Positions 17,205 to 25,764 of a stretch of 64,000 bases of DNA are shown here, in pieces. The stretch spans positions 1,612,001-1,676,000 of the forward strand of contig OZ241903.1 of assembly GCA_965203635.1 (NCBI GenBank), in the 5' to 3' direction. A program made the position numbers and the translations under genes. The notes below the pieces were generated by a model that saw only the letters and a program-made list of their open reading frames with translations, searched no databases and was not told where the DNA came from. The stretch comes from Aldehydirespirator sp965203635 (GTDB lineage: Bacteria > Actinomycetota > Acidimicrobiia > Acidimicrobiales > Aldehydirespiratoraceae). Each line of letters begins with the position of its first letter. Position 1 is the stretch's first letter.

Positions 17205-17762
17205 ATGGGAGCGACGGTCAGGGTGGCGCCCCGGGAGATCCACGATCTCGTCTACCGGGCGAGCCGCATTGCTGGATGCGATCCGGGAACCGCCGAACGG
17301 ATCGCCGAGAACGCCACGCTCGCAGAGATCCACCACGGCGCCGCGGTGCGGGCCCTCTGCGAGACGCTCGAGGCCGCCGACCTGCCGACGTCGGCCTGGG
17401 CGACCGCGCCCGATGCTCTGCTGGCAGCCGAGACCGCGGCACGCTCCAACGGCACGGCCTTGGCTACCTTCGATCCACCGGTGCCGCTGGCGTGCATCGC
17501 GGCCGCCTTGGAGCAGAGTATGGAGCGGGGCGTGGCCGCGGCCGGGATCGACAGCCAGGCCCGCGGCGACCTGATGGTGGCGGCGGTGGAGATGCGCGCC
17601 GTCGACCGGGAGTCCGGGACCGCGGGCCGGGCCCGGATCGCCGGAGCCCGTCGCGACGCCTACCGCGTCGGCGTCGGAGTCGATCGGCTCTGGTTCCGCA
17701 GGCTGGAAGAAGCTGCTTCCGGGTTCCTGGTTGCTGAGACCACCCTCGACGAGATCGAGTAG
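17205..17762 (+). CDS. Small uncharacterised protein, possibly DUF3726-like
   Basis: A 185-aa soluble protein. The opening VAPREIHDLVYRASRIAGCDPGTAERIA recalls the start of DUF3726 proteins and of the malate/lactate (Ldh_2-type) dehydrogenases, whose first helix has the same I-x-x-(L/T)-x-x-R-A-x-x-x-x-G spacing, but the protein is too short to be the latter. The remainder is Ala-rich helices with a central VPLACIAAALEQSMERGVAAAG. No catalytic motif is visible. It is the last gene of the run proX, unknown, M19-like, this gene, and ends 20 bases before a convergent TetR gene. Function unknown; membership of DUF3726 is a weak suggestion. Confidence 0.6.
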   Translation: MGATVRVAPREIHDLVYRASRIAGCDPGTAERIAENATLAEIHHGAAVRALCETLEAADLPTSAWATAPDALLAAETAARSNGTALATFDPPVPLACIAAALEQSMERGVAAAGIDSQARGDLMVAAVEMRAVDRESGTAGRARIAGARRDAYRVGVGVDRLWFRRLEEAASGFLVAETTLDEIE

Positions 17763-17782
17763 CGATCCGCCGATCGTGGTCT

Positions 17783-18415
17783 TCACTCAGCGGCGGGGTC
17801 GCTGTAGAAGCTGCGATACCAGGCCCGGGTCACGACGCTAGCGACCGTGGAGACATCCACCGGCGCGGTATTGAGCGCGGCGTGGGCGAACGTCGTGTAG
17901 GCGGTCTGCTCGACCAGGGAGGCCATGGCCCGCGCCACCGTGGCAGGATCGAGTCCGTCGAGCTGGACGCGGTCGTCGTCCTCCACTGCATGCACGAACC
18001 GGGCGACATGACGCTCGCGCATGGTCCACCAGATCGTGGTGAAGCGGTCCTCTACCGTCGTCGCCTCGATGAAGGCCCGCAGCACGCCGCTGTTGGCCCG
18101 GTAGTGCTGGAGGTACCCGAGGTTGGCTTCGAACAGAGCGGTCTCAGGGTCCTCGGCGATGGGGGTCGACGACCGGCTCCGCCGGAAGAGCTCCTCGTGG
18201 AGGTCCCGGATCACGTTGGCGAAGAGGTCCTCTTTGTTCTCGAAGTACCGGTACAGGCCGCCGAGGGAGAGTCCGGCCTGGTCTGCGACATCGCTCATGC
18301 GGGCATCGACATATCCGTCCCGGGTGAAGACCTTCGACGCAGCGTCGAGGATCGTCTGCCGTGTCCGCTGACCCTTGGGTGTCGTCGGCTCAGTGGCCAT
18401 GGATGCTCGCTTCAT
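17783..18415 (-). CDS. TetR-family transcriptional regulator
   Basis: A 210-aa repressor-type protein. The N-terminal helix-turn-helix is clear: QRTRQTILDAASKVFTRDGY, then SDVADQAGLSLGGLYRYFENKEDLFANVI. The C-terminal ligand-binding part is all helical (LQHYRANSGVLRAFIEATTVEDRF...). Two starts are possible, ATG 18415 and ATG 18400; both lie just before the HTH. It is convergent with the betaine-type gene run and divergent from the acyl-CoA ligase operon beginning at 18626, so the operon is the likelier target. The 210-bp space between them contains the GAGAC...GTCTC inverted repeat at about 18543-18565, a weak operator candidate. Confidence 0.88.
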   Translation of the reverse strand: MKRASMATEPTTPKGQRTRQTILDAASKVFTRDGYVDARMSDVADQAGLSLGGLYRYFENKEDLFANVIRDLHEELFRRSRSSTPIAEDPETALFEANLGYLQHYRANSGVLRAFIEATTVEDRFTTIWWTMRERHVARFVHAVEDDDRVQLDGLDPATVARAMASLVEQTAYTTFAHAALNTAPVDVSTVASVVTRAWYRSFYSDPAAE

Positions 18416-18625
18416 CGCGAGGCGTGGGTACGGTGTGAGGCACGTGACTGGTCCCGGGTCTGCTGGTCGGGGTCCGAATCGGCTCGGGTCCGGAGGCCCG
18501 CGGCGGACGATCCTACCGCACCGTCCGCCCGCCTCTTCTTGAGACAAAAGCGATGTCGGTCTCTTGATTATGGAACCCATCTGCAATACTGCGGCGGGCC
18601 GGCGAACCGGAAGTGGAGGGCAGCC

Positions 18626-20263
18626 GTGGTCGATGACGCCGCACAGCGTTACCGGCTCGCTGGATGGTGGACCGGCCGGCGCCTGATCGACCGCTTCGAG
18701 TCGCACGTCACCGAGGGGCCCGACGAACTGGCCCTGGTGAGCGGCGCCGACACCCTCTCCCGGTCCCAGTTGTGGCACGCAGCCGGCGTGGCCGCCACCG
18801 AGATCCGCTCGGTCACCGGCCGCGGCCGGCGGGTGGTCGTGATCGTGCTCCCCAACTCCACGGCCTGGGTCGTCATGTTCCTGGCCACCTTGAGGGCGGG
18901 ACATGTTCCGGCCACGCCCCCGATCACTACCTCCGAGGCCCACCTGCGTCACATACTCGAGCTGGTCGAGCCGGCCCTGGTCATCTGCGCCGACCGGAGC
19001 CGGCGGGGACCGTCGGCAGAGGTGATCGGGCGGGTTGCCGCCGCGGCCTCCAGCCGGGTGGCGGTGGCTGGCGGGGAAGGAGCCGAGCCGGCGCTGTCCG
19101 CTTCGGCCGTGTCCGGGCCGGCGGTCGGCTCGGATGTGTCGGGGCTGGGCGTGCCCGAAGCCACCGCGCACCTGATGTTCACGTCGAGCACGACCGGGCC
19201 GCCGAAGGCGGTCAGTCACAGCGAGGACACCCTGGCCACGCTCAACCAGCAGTTCGCCGAACGCTTCTCGCTCAGCTCCGAGACCCCCGTCTTCATGCCG
19301 TCGCCGCTCGGCCACAGCGTCGGCGCCATCCACGGCGCCCGCCTGTCGCTGTTCCTGGGCGCGCCGCTCATCCTCCAGGACGAATGGGACGCCGTCACCG
19401 CCCTGGAGCTCGTGGCCGGCCACCGCGCCGTGTTCACCGCGGCGGCGACCCCGTTCCTGCTGGATCTGGCCGATGCCCGCTGGCACGGCCGCGAGCCCAA
19501 GCTGGCCCCGCTGCAGACATTCCTGTGCGGTGGAGCCCAGGTGCCGCCCGCGCTCATCCGCCGCTGCCGCACGGAGCTGCCGAACACGTTCGTGACGCCG
19601 CTGTGGGGCATGACCGAGGGGGGCTTGACGACCTGCGTGGCCGGGTCCACCCCGGAGCAGGTCGAGACCACGGTCGGGGTCGGGCTGCCCGGTCTCGAGC
19701 TGCGCACTCTCGACGCCGGGATGCGGCCCCAGGCCTCAGGGGAAGGTGAGCTGGTCATGCGCGGGCCGGGCGTGTTCAACGGCTACTGGGGTCAGGCTGA
19801 GCTGTACGACTCTCACATGGCGGGCGACGGGTTCTTCCGCACCGGCGACCTGGCCCGCATCGGCGCCGACGGCTACGTCACGATCACGGGACGGCTCAAG
19901 GACCTGATCGTCCGCGCCGGCGTGAACATCTCGCCGGTCGACACCGAGAACACGATCGCCGCCCATCCCCACGTGGTGGGCGTGGCTGTCATCGGCTGGC
20001 CTGACGAGCGTCTCGGCGAGCGCATCTGCGCGGTCGTTCAGGCCAGCGCGGCCGTCGATCTCGACGATGTCGTCTCCTTCTGCGCGGAGCAGGGGCTGCC
20101 CCGGCGGTACTGGCCCGAGCGGCTCGTGCGGGTCGGTCGGTTCCCGCGGACGGCCGCCGGCAAGATCCGCAAGCAGCAGCTGCGAGACGAGCTCGTCAGC
20201 ACGGAGTCGCCCGTCCCGGCCGACGCCGGCGGGGCAAGCTCGCATCGAGGTTCGGACCGGTGA
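18626..20263 (+). CDS. Acyl-CoA synthetase (AMP-forming)
   Basis: A 545-aa adenylate-forming ligase that would activate a carboxylic acid to its CoA thioester and open the operon's pathway. Core motifs appear in order: the P-loop FTSSTTGPPKAVSHS, the adenine motif GMTEGG, GDLARIGADGYVTITGRLKDLI with the hinge Asp/Lys, GVNISPVDTE, and the C-terminal catalytic Lys in PRTAAGKIRKQQL. The N-terminal domain includes VVVIVLPNS. Start GTG 18626 has GGAGGG five bases upstream. The stop overlaps the next gene by four bases (GTGA), the first of several such couplings. The region 18416-18625 upstream is the divergent control region with the TetR gene. Confidence 0.9.
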   Translation: MVDDAAQRYRLAGWWTGRRLIDRFESHVTEGPDELALVSGADTLSRSQLWHAAGVAATEIRSVTGRGRRVVVIVLPNSTAWVVMFLATLRAGHVPATPPITTSEAHLRHILELVEPALVICADRSRRGPSAEVIGRVAAAASSRVAVAGGEGAEPALSASAVSGPAVGSDVSGLGVPEATAHLMFTSSTTGPPKAVSHSEDTLATLNQQFAERFSLSSETPVFMPSPLGHSVGAIHGARLSLFLGAPLILQDEWDAVTALELVAGHRAVFTAAATPFLLDLADARWHGREPKLAPLQTFLCGGAQVPPALIRRCRTELPNTFVTPLWGMTEGGLTTCVAGSTPEQVETTVGVGLPGLELRTLDAGMRPQASGEGELVMRGPGVFNGYWGQAELYDSHMAGDGFFRTGDLARIGADGYVTITGRLKDLIVRAGVNISPVDTENTIAAHPHVVGVAVIGWPDERLGERICAVVQASAAVDLDDVVSFCAEQGLPRRYWPERLVRVGRFPRTAAGKIRKQQLRDELVSTESPVPADAGGASSHRGSDR

Positions 20264-21054
20264 GCCGCGTCGGGGTGAGCGACATTGTGGTCAACTACAG
20301 GAGGCGAGGCTCGGGGCCGCCGGTAGTACTGCTGCATGGACTGGCCGAGGACCACCGCTCCTGGGACGCGGTCTCGACCCGTCTCAGCGGGTTCACCGTC
20401 TACGCCGTGGATCTCCGGGGGCACGGCCGTACGACCTGCGGGCTCGGTGAGGGCGCGCTGTCGCAGTTGGGCGAGGATCTGGCGGAGTTCCTGTGGACGG
20501 TGCCTGGTCCGGCAGCCGTCGTGGGCTATTCCCTGGGCGGCGCGGTCGGACTCAGAGCTGCCGCTGATGCCCCCACGCTGTTCCGGCGTCTCGTCGTGGT
20601 CGCCACCTCGTCGATCGTCGGGAGGGCGGCGGCCGGCTTCTTCGCCGGCCGCATCGCGCAGCTGGAGGCCGGCGACCGGGCCGGGTTCGAGGAGGGGCTC
20701 CGCGACGACACCAGGAAGCAGATCGTGACCGGAGCCGACGTCGACTCCGTGGTCCGGAGGCGGCTGGACGCCGTCGGTGACGGCCGCGGCTATGTGAACG
20801 CGGCCCGGGCGATGATGGGGATCCGCGACGAGCCCTTGAATCCGCTGCTGGCCCGGATCGAGGTCCCGGTGGACATCGTGGGTGCGGAGCACGACGCCTT
20901 CTGCCCCCGCCGGGCGGCCGACATCATCGCCGAGACCGTCCCCGACAGCCGCTATCACGAGGTGGCCGGGGCCGGTCACCTGATATCGGTCGACCAACCC
21001 GATGCCTACGGCGGGCTGCTCGCCCGGCTCCTGCGCGAGAGGGCGACCACATGA
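20260..21054 (+). CDS. Alpha/beta-hydrolase fold protein
   Basis: A 264-aa hydrolase. HGLAEDHRSW provides the oxyanion region, GYSLGGAV contains nucleophile Ser91, GAEHDAFCP the acid and GAGHLISVD the histidine. It resembles the HsaD/MhpC/haloperoxidase branch, whose members cleave C-C bonds of ring-fission products or esters and lactones. Coupled to the acyl-CoA ligase on one side and to a luciferase-like oxidoreductase on the other by four-base overlaps, it probably acts on an intermediate of the operon's pathway. Confidence 0.85.
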   Translation: MSRVGVSDIVVNYRRRGSGPPVVLLHGLAEDHRSWDAVSTRLSGFTVYAVDLRGHGRTTCGLGEGALSQLGEDLAEFLWTVPGPAAVVGYSLGGAVGLRAAADAPTLFRRLVVVATSSIVGRAAAGFFAGRIAQLEAGDRAGFEEGLRDDTRKQIVTGADVDSVVRRRLDAVGDGRGYVNAARAMMGIRDEPLNPLLARIEVPVDIVGAEHDAFCPRRAADIIAETVPDSRYHEVAGAGHLISVDQPDAYGGLLARLLRERATT

Positions 21055-22070
21055 CCCACCGCTACGGCATCTCCATGGGAGTCAGTCCCCGGGAGCCGCT
21101 GAGCCGGACGTCCGAACTGGCGCAGGCCGTCGATGAGCACGGCTTCGAGATGCTCTGGTACATCGACTTCCAGCTCGGGATGAAGGACGTGTACGCGGCC
21201 ATGAACCTGGCCGCGCTGGCCACCGAGAACGTGATGATCGGCGCGGGGGTCACCAACCTCGTCACCCGCCACCCCACCGTGACGGCCAACGCCACCGCCG
21301 CGCTCGACGAGCTGTCCGGGGGCCGGGCTGTGCTGGGACTCGGGGCGGGCTGGTCGGCTGTGCTCGGTGCCGGCGGCATGCCGTCCAGGCTGGGCGACTT
21401 GCGTTCGGGGATCGACGAGTTCCGCCAACTCTTCAGCGGCGAGCCGTGCGACCTCTACGGCACCGAGGTGCGCCTGGCCACCGCGACGCGCCAGATCCCG
21501 GTCTATCTCGCGGTGTCGCAGCCCGCGATGCTGCGGCTCGCCGGCGAGACCTGCGACGGTGCCGTGCTCATGGGCGCAGCCGACCCGGAGTTCTGCTCGT
21601 GGCAGCTCGACTACATCCACCAGGGATTGGAGGCCGCGGGGCGGGATCGTCGTGATCTGACCGTCGACCTGTTCGTCACCATGTCGGTCAGCGACGACAC
21701 CGGGAGGGCCCTCGATGACGTCAGGGCGTGGGCCACCAGCCAGGCGGCCACCTTCCATCCGTGGAAGCGGATGCCGCCCGCGTGGGAGCGGTTCCGTTCC
21801 GAGTTCGCGCTGGCCGCGGGCGCGTACGGCCTCGTCGACCACCTCTCGCTTCAGGCCGAGCACAAGCACACCGTGTCCGACGACTTCGTCAAGTCGGTGG
21901 CGCTGGTGGGAGACCTCGACACGTGCGTCGACCGGCTCCGCCGACTCTGGGAACTCGACATCGACCGGATCACCTTCGCACTGCTGTCGGGCGGTCGCGA
22001 GCAGCGCCTGGCGTACCTGGCCAACGCCGTGATCAGCGCAGTCGAGGCAGAGGCAGGAAGGGGAAGCTGA
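21051..22070 (+). CDS. LLM-class oxidoreductase (flavin or F420)
   Basis: A 339-aa luciferase-like TIM barrel. Typical segments are FEMLWYIDFQ, NVMIGAGVTNLVTRHP (the barrel strand beside the flavin), LDELSGGRAVLGLGAGWS and IPVYLAVSQPAMLRLAGETCDGAVL. The last resembles the F420-dependent methylene-H4MPT-reductase-like branch rather than the FMN alkanal monooxygenases, so F420 is the likelier cofactor (inference). It overlaps its neighbours by four bases upstream and one base downstream (TGATG). Probable role: reduction or oxidation of an intermediate in this operon. Confidence 0.82.
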   Translation: MTHRYGISMGVSPREPLSRTSELAQAVDEHGFEMLWYIDFQLGMKDVYAAMNLAALATENVMIGAGVTNLVTRHPTVTANATAALDELSGGRAVLGLGAGWSAVLGAGGMPSRLGDLRSGIDEFRQLFSGEPCDLYGTEVRLATATRQIPVYLAVSQPAMLRLAGETCDGAVLMGAADPEFCSWQLDYIHQGLEAAGRDRRDLTVDLFVTMSVSDDTGRALDDVRAWATSQAATFHPWKRMPPAWERFRSEFALAAGAYGLVDHLSLQAEHKHTVSDDFVKSVALVGDLDTCVDRLRRLWELDIDRITFALLSGGREQRLAYLANAVISAVEAEAGRGS

Positions 22071-22831
22071 TGGCAAGAAGCCCGCGGGTGGCGCTGGTGA
22101 CCGCGGCCGCCGGCGCCGGCATCGGATCCGCCGTAGCGAGACGGCTCGCCCACGACGGACTGGATGTCGTCGTCACGGATGCCCACGAGCGCCGGTGCGG
22201 TGAGTTCGCCGGCACGCTCGCCGACGAGATCGGGCGCGAGGTGAGCGCCCATCACCTCGACGTCACCGACCACGATCAGGTTCGCGCCGTGATGTCGGAG
22301 GTGGTGACAGCCAGGGGCGGGCTCGATGTGCTGGTCAACAACGCGGGCTGGTCCAAGATCGAGCCGGTGGCCGAGATGTCGCTGGACACCTGGCAGCGCT
22401 GCCTCGACGTCGACCTGACCGGCACGTTCGTCTGCATGCGCTACGCGCTGGAGGCCATGATCGCCGGAGGTGGCGGTTCGATCATCAACATCTCGTCGAT
22501 AGCGGCCTGGGAGATGTCGACCGAGCACGGCGCTGCCTATTCCGCAGCCAAAGCCGGCGTCTTGGCCCTCACCCGGGTCGCCGCGGCCGAGAACGCAGCC
22601 CACGGGGTGCGGGTCAACGCGGTGGCTCCCGGCCTGATCTACAACGACTTCCTGCGCAAGATCTACCCCCAGGAGTTCTTCGACCGCTACCTGTCCGACA
22701 AGGCGTTCCTGGGCCGCATAGGACGGCCTGATGATGTGGCGAGCATGGTCTCTTTCCTGGCATCGGATGAGGCCAGCTATGTGACCGGCGAGGTGTTCAC
22801 CGTCTCCGGAGGCGTGTCGGCTCGTGGATGA
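22070..22831 (+). CDS. Short-chain dehydrogenase/reductase
   Basis: A 253-aa classical SDR. The nucleotide-binding turn is present in slightly altered form (TAAAGAGIGSAVA in place of TGxxxGIG), followed by NNAG, and the catalytic Ser-Tyr-Lys in ISSIAAWEMSTEHGAAYSAAKAG. The C-terminus VTGEVFTVSGG is standard for FabG-like enzymes. ATG 22070 overlaps the previous stop as TGATG, with GGAAGGGGAAG just upstream. It likely interconverts a hydroxyacyl and ketoacyl intermediate. The next gene starts eight bases before its stop. Confidence 0.9.
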   Translation: MARSPRVALVTAAAGAGIGSAVARRLAHDGLDVVVTDAHERRCGEFAGTLADEIGREVSAHHLDVTDHDQVRAVMSEVVTARGGLDVLVNNAGWSKIEPVAEMSLDTWQRCLDVDLTGTFVCMRYALEAMIAGGGGSIINISSIAAWEMSTEHGAAYSAAKAGVLALTRVAAAENAAHGVRVNAVAPGLIYNDFLRKIYPQEFFDRYLSDKAFLGRIGRPDDVASMVSFLASDEASYVTGEVFTVSGGVSARG

Positions 22832-24203
22832 CCGCCCACTGTGGTGGCCGCTGCAGCGGCTTGTCGAGGCCTACCGCGGCGGCTCGCTGTCACCGGTAGA
22901 GGTCTCCGAGATGGCTCAGGCCCGCATCGCCGAGGTCAACGCCACTCTGCACGCCTTCGTTCTGCCCACACCTGAGCTGGCCCGAAGCCAGGCCGCCGCG
23001 GCCGAGACGGCCTACCGCAACGGCCGCGCCGGCCCTCTCGCCGGCGTTCCCGTCTCGGTCAAGGACGCCTTCCACATCGAGGGACACGTCACCACGCTCG
23101 GCTCGCTGGCCCACGCCGACGACGTGGCCCGGCACGACTCCGGGGCAGTGCGCCGTCTGCGCCGCGCCGGGGCGGTCGTCGTCGGCAAGACCAACGTCTC
23201 GGAGTTCTGCCAGTCGGCCACCACGGACAACCTGCTGGGCCCCGACACCGCCAACCCCTTCGACCCGCGCCGGACGGCCGGCGGGTCCAGCGGCGGCGCA
23301 GCGGCCTCGGTGGCCTCGGGCACCTGCGCCCTCGGTCTCGGGTCCGACGGCGGCGGCTCGATCCGCATCCCGGCGTCGTTCTGCGGCCTCGTGGGCTTCA
23401 AGCCCACCTACGGATCCATCGACGACAACGGAGGGTTCCGCGCCTTCAGCCCGTTCATCTCCGTCGGACCGCTGGCTCGAAGTGTCGCTGACGCTCGCTG
23501 CCTGCACTCGGTGCTGTCCGGCGACGGTGCCGGAATCCGAGACGTCCCGGCCGACCCGGGACCGCTCCGCATCGCCTGGTGCCCCAAGCCCGAGAACCGT
23601 CCGATCGACGCAGACGTCGGCGACACGGCGGCCGCCGCGGTGACAGGACTCGCGGCTTGCGGCCACGATGTGAGCGGGGTGGAACTGGACCTCGGCGGCT
23701 GGGAGGAGATATTCGGCCCGCTCGTGCTGGCCGAGGAGGGCGAGCGCCGCGGCCACCTCCTTCGTGGCCCCCACGAGTTGACCTGGTATCACCGGCGGTC
23801 CCTGATGGCGGCCGAGCAACTCGATCCGGCTGTCGTAGCGTCGGCCCGTTCCGCTCTGGCGCACTACCGGGAGCGGGTCGACCGCTACTTCCGTGACTAC
23901 GACGTGATCGTCACCCCCGCCACCGCCACCACCGCCTTCGAGCTGGGATGCCGCCCGAGGACCATCAACGGAGAGCCGGTGGACCGACTCTGGGGGGCCT
24001 TCCCGTTCGCGGTGCCCTTCAACGTCTCCGGACATCCCGCGGTGGTGCTCCCCGCCGGGTTCGTCGATGGCCTGCCGGCGGCGATCCAGCTCGTGGGGCG
24101 GCACGGCGGCGACGCCGAGTTGCTGTCGCTCGCCGAGCAACTCGAGACCCAAATGGACGTGCGTCCCTTCGCTCGCATGCCGATCCGCTCGTCAACGCCG
24201 TGA
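22824..24203 (+). CDS. Amidase signature family enzyme
   Basis: A 459-aa amidase. The Ser-Ser-Lys triad has exactly the family spacing: Lys80 (VSVKDAF), Ser155 in GGSSGG and Ser179 in DGGGSIRIP, intervals of 75 and 24 residues as in fatty-acid amide hydrolase. The C-terminal part FPFAVPFNVSGHPAVVLPAG is also typical. It would hydrolyse an amide to acid plus amine or ammonia; the acid could feed the operon's CoA ligase. GTG 22824 overlaps the SDR by eight bases and the stop overlaps the hydratase gene by four. A second amidase (60256) in this window is not closely similar. Confidence 0.9.
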   Translation: MDDRPLWWPLQRLVEAYRGGSLSPVEVSEMAQARIAEVNATLHAFVLPTPELARSQAAAAETAYRNGRAGPLAGVPVSVKDAFHIEGHVTTLGSLAHADDVARHDSGAVRRLRRAGAVVVGKTNVSEFCQSATTDNLLGPDTANPFDPRRTAGGSSGGAAASVASGTCALGLGSDGGGSIRIPASFCGLVGFKPTYGSIDDNGGFRAFSPFISVGPLARSVADARCLHSVLSGDGAGIRDVPADPGPLRIAWCPKPENRPIDADVGDTAAAAVTGLAACGHDVSGVELDLGGWEEIFGPLVLAEEGERRGHLLRGPHELTWYHRRSLMAAEQLDPAVVASARSALAHYRERVDRYFRDYDVIVTPATATTAFELGCRPRTINGEPVDRLWGAFPFAVPFNVSGHPAVVLPAGFVDGLPAAIQLVGRHGGDAELLSLAEQLETQMDVRPFARMPIRSSTP

Positions 24204-24985
24204 GCGACATCGTCCACAGTGCCGACGGCTCGATCTGGCAGGTCACGATGGACCGTCCGGAGCGGGCCAACGCGCTCCGGCGCGAGACGATCCTTCAGAT
24301 CGAGGCGGTGTTGGACTCGGCCGAGGCGACCGGATCCGATGCCGCCGGCGAGGGCGGCCCCAGCACGATCGGAGTGGTGCTCACCGGTGGCATGAGAGCC
24401 TTCAGCGCCGGAGCGGACCTGTCCGAGCTGAACGGCACGATTGATGATCTCACCTTCGACGACGAGCTCGAGCGGCTCTGCGGGCGCCTCACCCGCAGCC
24501 CGCTGCCGGTGGTCGCCGCGGTCGAGGGCGCCTGCTACGGCGCCGCGGTCGACTTGGCCTGGGCCTGCGATGCCGTCGTGGTCTCCGAGGAGGCCCGTCT
24601 CGGCCTGCCCTCGACCAGCCTCGGGATCCTCTACAACCCGTCATCGACGGCTCGGCTGCACGCCCGGCTCGGTTCGCCCACCGTCCGCCGCCTCATGGTG
24701 CTCCAGCAGCAGCTGTCGGGCCGGGACCTGCCGGCCGGCACTGCGACGGTGGTGCCTTCGGGGACCGCCGTCGAGACAGCCCGGAGCCTGCTGAGGACCG
24801 TCCGCTACGACGCTGCAGCCACCGCCGCGACCAAGGCGCTGCTGGCGTCGCTCGACCGCGGCGAGGGGTTCGATCCGGCCGAGTGGCAGCCGGAGCGGGA
24901 GGCTCGACTGGCCTCACCGGCCCGCCGTCGGGCCCTGGAGGCCCGCCGGGCCGCGATCAGCAGGGACCAGAACGAATGCACCTGA
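24200..24985 (+). CDS. Enoyl-CoA hydratase/isomerase family protein
   Basis: A 261-aa crotonase-fold protein. The opening WQVTMDRPERANAL, the oxyanion segment FSAGADLSEL and VVAAVEGACYGAAVDLAWACD are the family landmarks. Around the usual catalytic Glu positions the sequence reads ARLGLPSTSLGILYNPSS, where the first Glu is replaced, so hydratase activity is uncertain; isomerase, dehalogenase or hydrolase variants of the family are possible. GTG 24200 gives a four-base overlap with the amidase stop, and an ATG of the following gene lies within its last codons. Confidence 0.85.
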   Translation: MSDIVHSADGSIWQVTMDRPERANALRRETILQIEAVLDSAEATGSDAAGEGGPSTIGVVLTGGMRAFSAGADLSELNGTIDDLTFDDELERLCGRLTRSPLPVVAAVEGACYGAAVDLAWACDAVVVSEEARLGLPSTSLGILYNPSSTARLHARLGSPTVRRLMVLQQQLSGRDLPAGTATVVPSGTAVETARSLLRTVRYDAAATAATKALLASLDRGEGFDPAEWQPEREARLASPARRRALEARRAAISRDQNECT

Positions 24986-25764
24986 AGGACCTGGCCGGCC
25001 GCGACCTGGGCACCCACCGAGTCGACTTCTCGGCCGACGACGCCATCCTGTACGCGCTGGCCGTCGGTGCCTCGGCTTCACAGCTCGACCTGGTCTACGA
25101 GCAGAGCCTGAGGGTGCTTCCCACCTACGGCTGCGCGCTGGGCCTGTGGGCGGTGGAGGCGGCCGGCGAACTCGGCGCCTACGACCGCACCCGGTCGCTG
25201 CATGTAGGCCAGAGCCTGACGGTGCACGAGCCGTTGAGGCCCGGAGCGATCCAGACGCACGGCCGCGTCCGGTCCGTCTTCGACAAGGGCAGGCTCACGA
25301 TCGTGGAGGTGGAGGTGTCGGCTCCCAGCTTCGAGGCCGGCTACACGATCCTGCTGCCCGGCATCGGAGGATGGGGCGGGCCGCCGCCTGAGCCGTCCGA
25401 GTTGTACCCGCCGCTCACCGCGACTTGGACCGGCACGGTCGAGGTCGGGTCCGACGCGGCGGCGCTCTACCGGCTGACCGGCGACAAGCATCCCGTCCAC
25501 ATCGACCCGTCGGTGGCGCCCAGCATGGGACTGGACGGCCCGATCCTGCACGGTCTGGCGACCATGGGCATGACCGCTCGGGCCGTGGCGACCGCCGTGG
25601 GCGCCCATCCGGCTGATCTCTCCGCCGCTCGGGTGCGCTTCTCCAATCCCGTGTATCCCGGCTGCGAGCTGCGGATCGCGGCCGAGGCCGGGGGGAACAC
25701 GGCGCGGGCCGACACATCGGTCTCCGGGACCACCGTGATGTCGGGAGCGTTTACGTTCCGGTGA
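24976..25764 (+). CDS. MaoC-like double-hotdog dehydratase
   Basis: A 262-aa protein with two hotdog folds, as in 2-enoyl-CoA hydratase 2 and the actinobacterial HtdX/ChsH families. The C-terminal hotdog carries the hydratase-2 motif in recognisable form: YRLTGDKHPVHIDPSVAP (Asp and His), then ILHGLATMGMTARAV. The N-terminal hotdog begins FSADDAILYALAVGA and lacks the motif, which is typical. It would hydrate a trans-2-enoyl-CoA, completing a beta-oxidation-like set with the SDR and ligase. It overlaps the upstream gene by ten bases and ends convergently, 14 bases inside the next gene. Confidence 0.87.
   Translation: MHLKDLAGRDLGTHRVDFSADDAILYALAVGASASQLDLVYEQSLRVLPTYGCALGLWAVEAAGELGAYDRTRSLHVGQSLTVHEPLRPGAIQTHGRVRSVFDKGRLTIVEVEVSAPSFEAGYTILLPGIGGWGGPPPEPSELYPPLTATWTGTVEVGSDAAALYRLTGDKHPVHIDPSVAPSMGLDGPILHGLATMGMTARAVATAVGAHPADLSAARVRFSNPVYPGCELRIAAEAGGNTARADTSVSGTTVMSGAFTFR

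Noticed and set aside
18543..18565. GAGAC...GTCTC inverted repeat between the TetR and ligase genes
   Set aside because: Five-base arms with a 13-base spacer are too weak for a separate operator call; mentioned only with the TetR gene.
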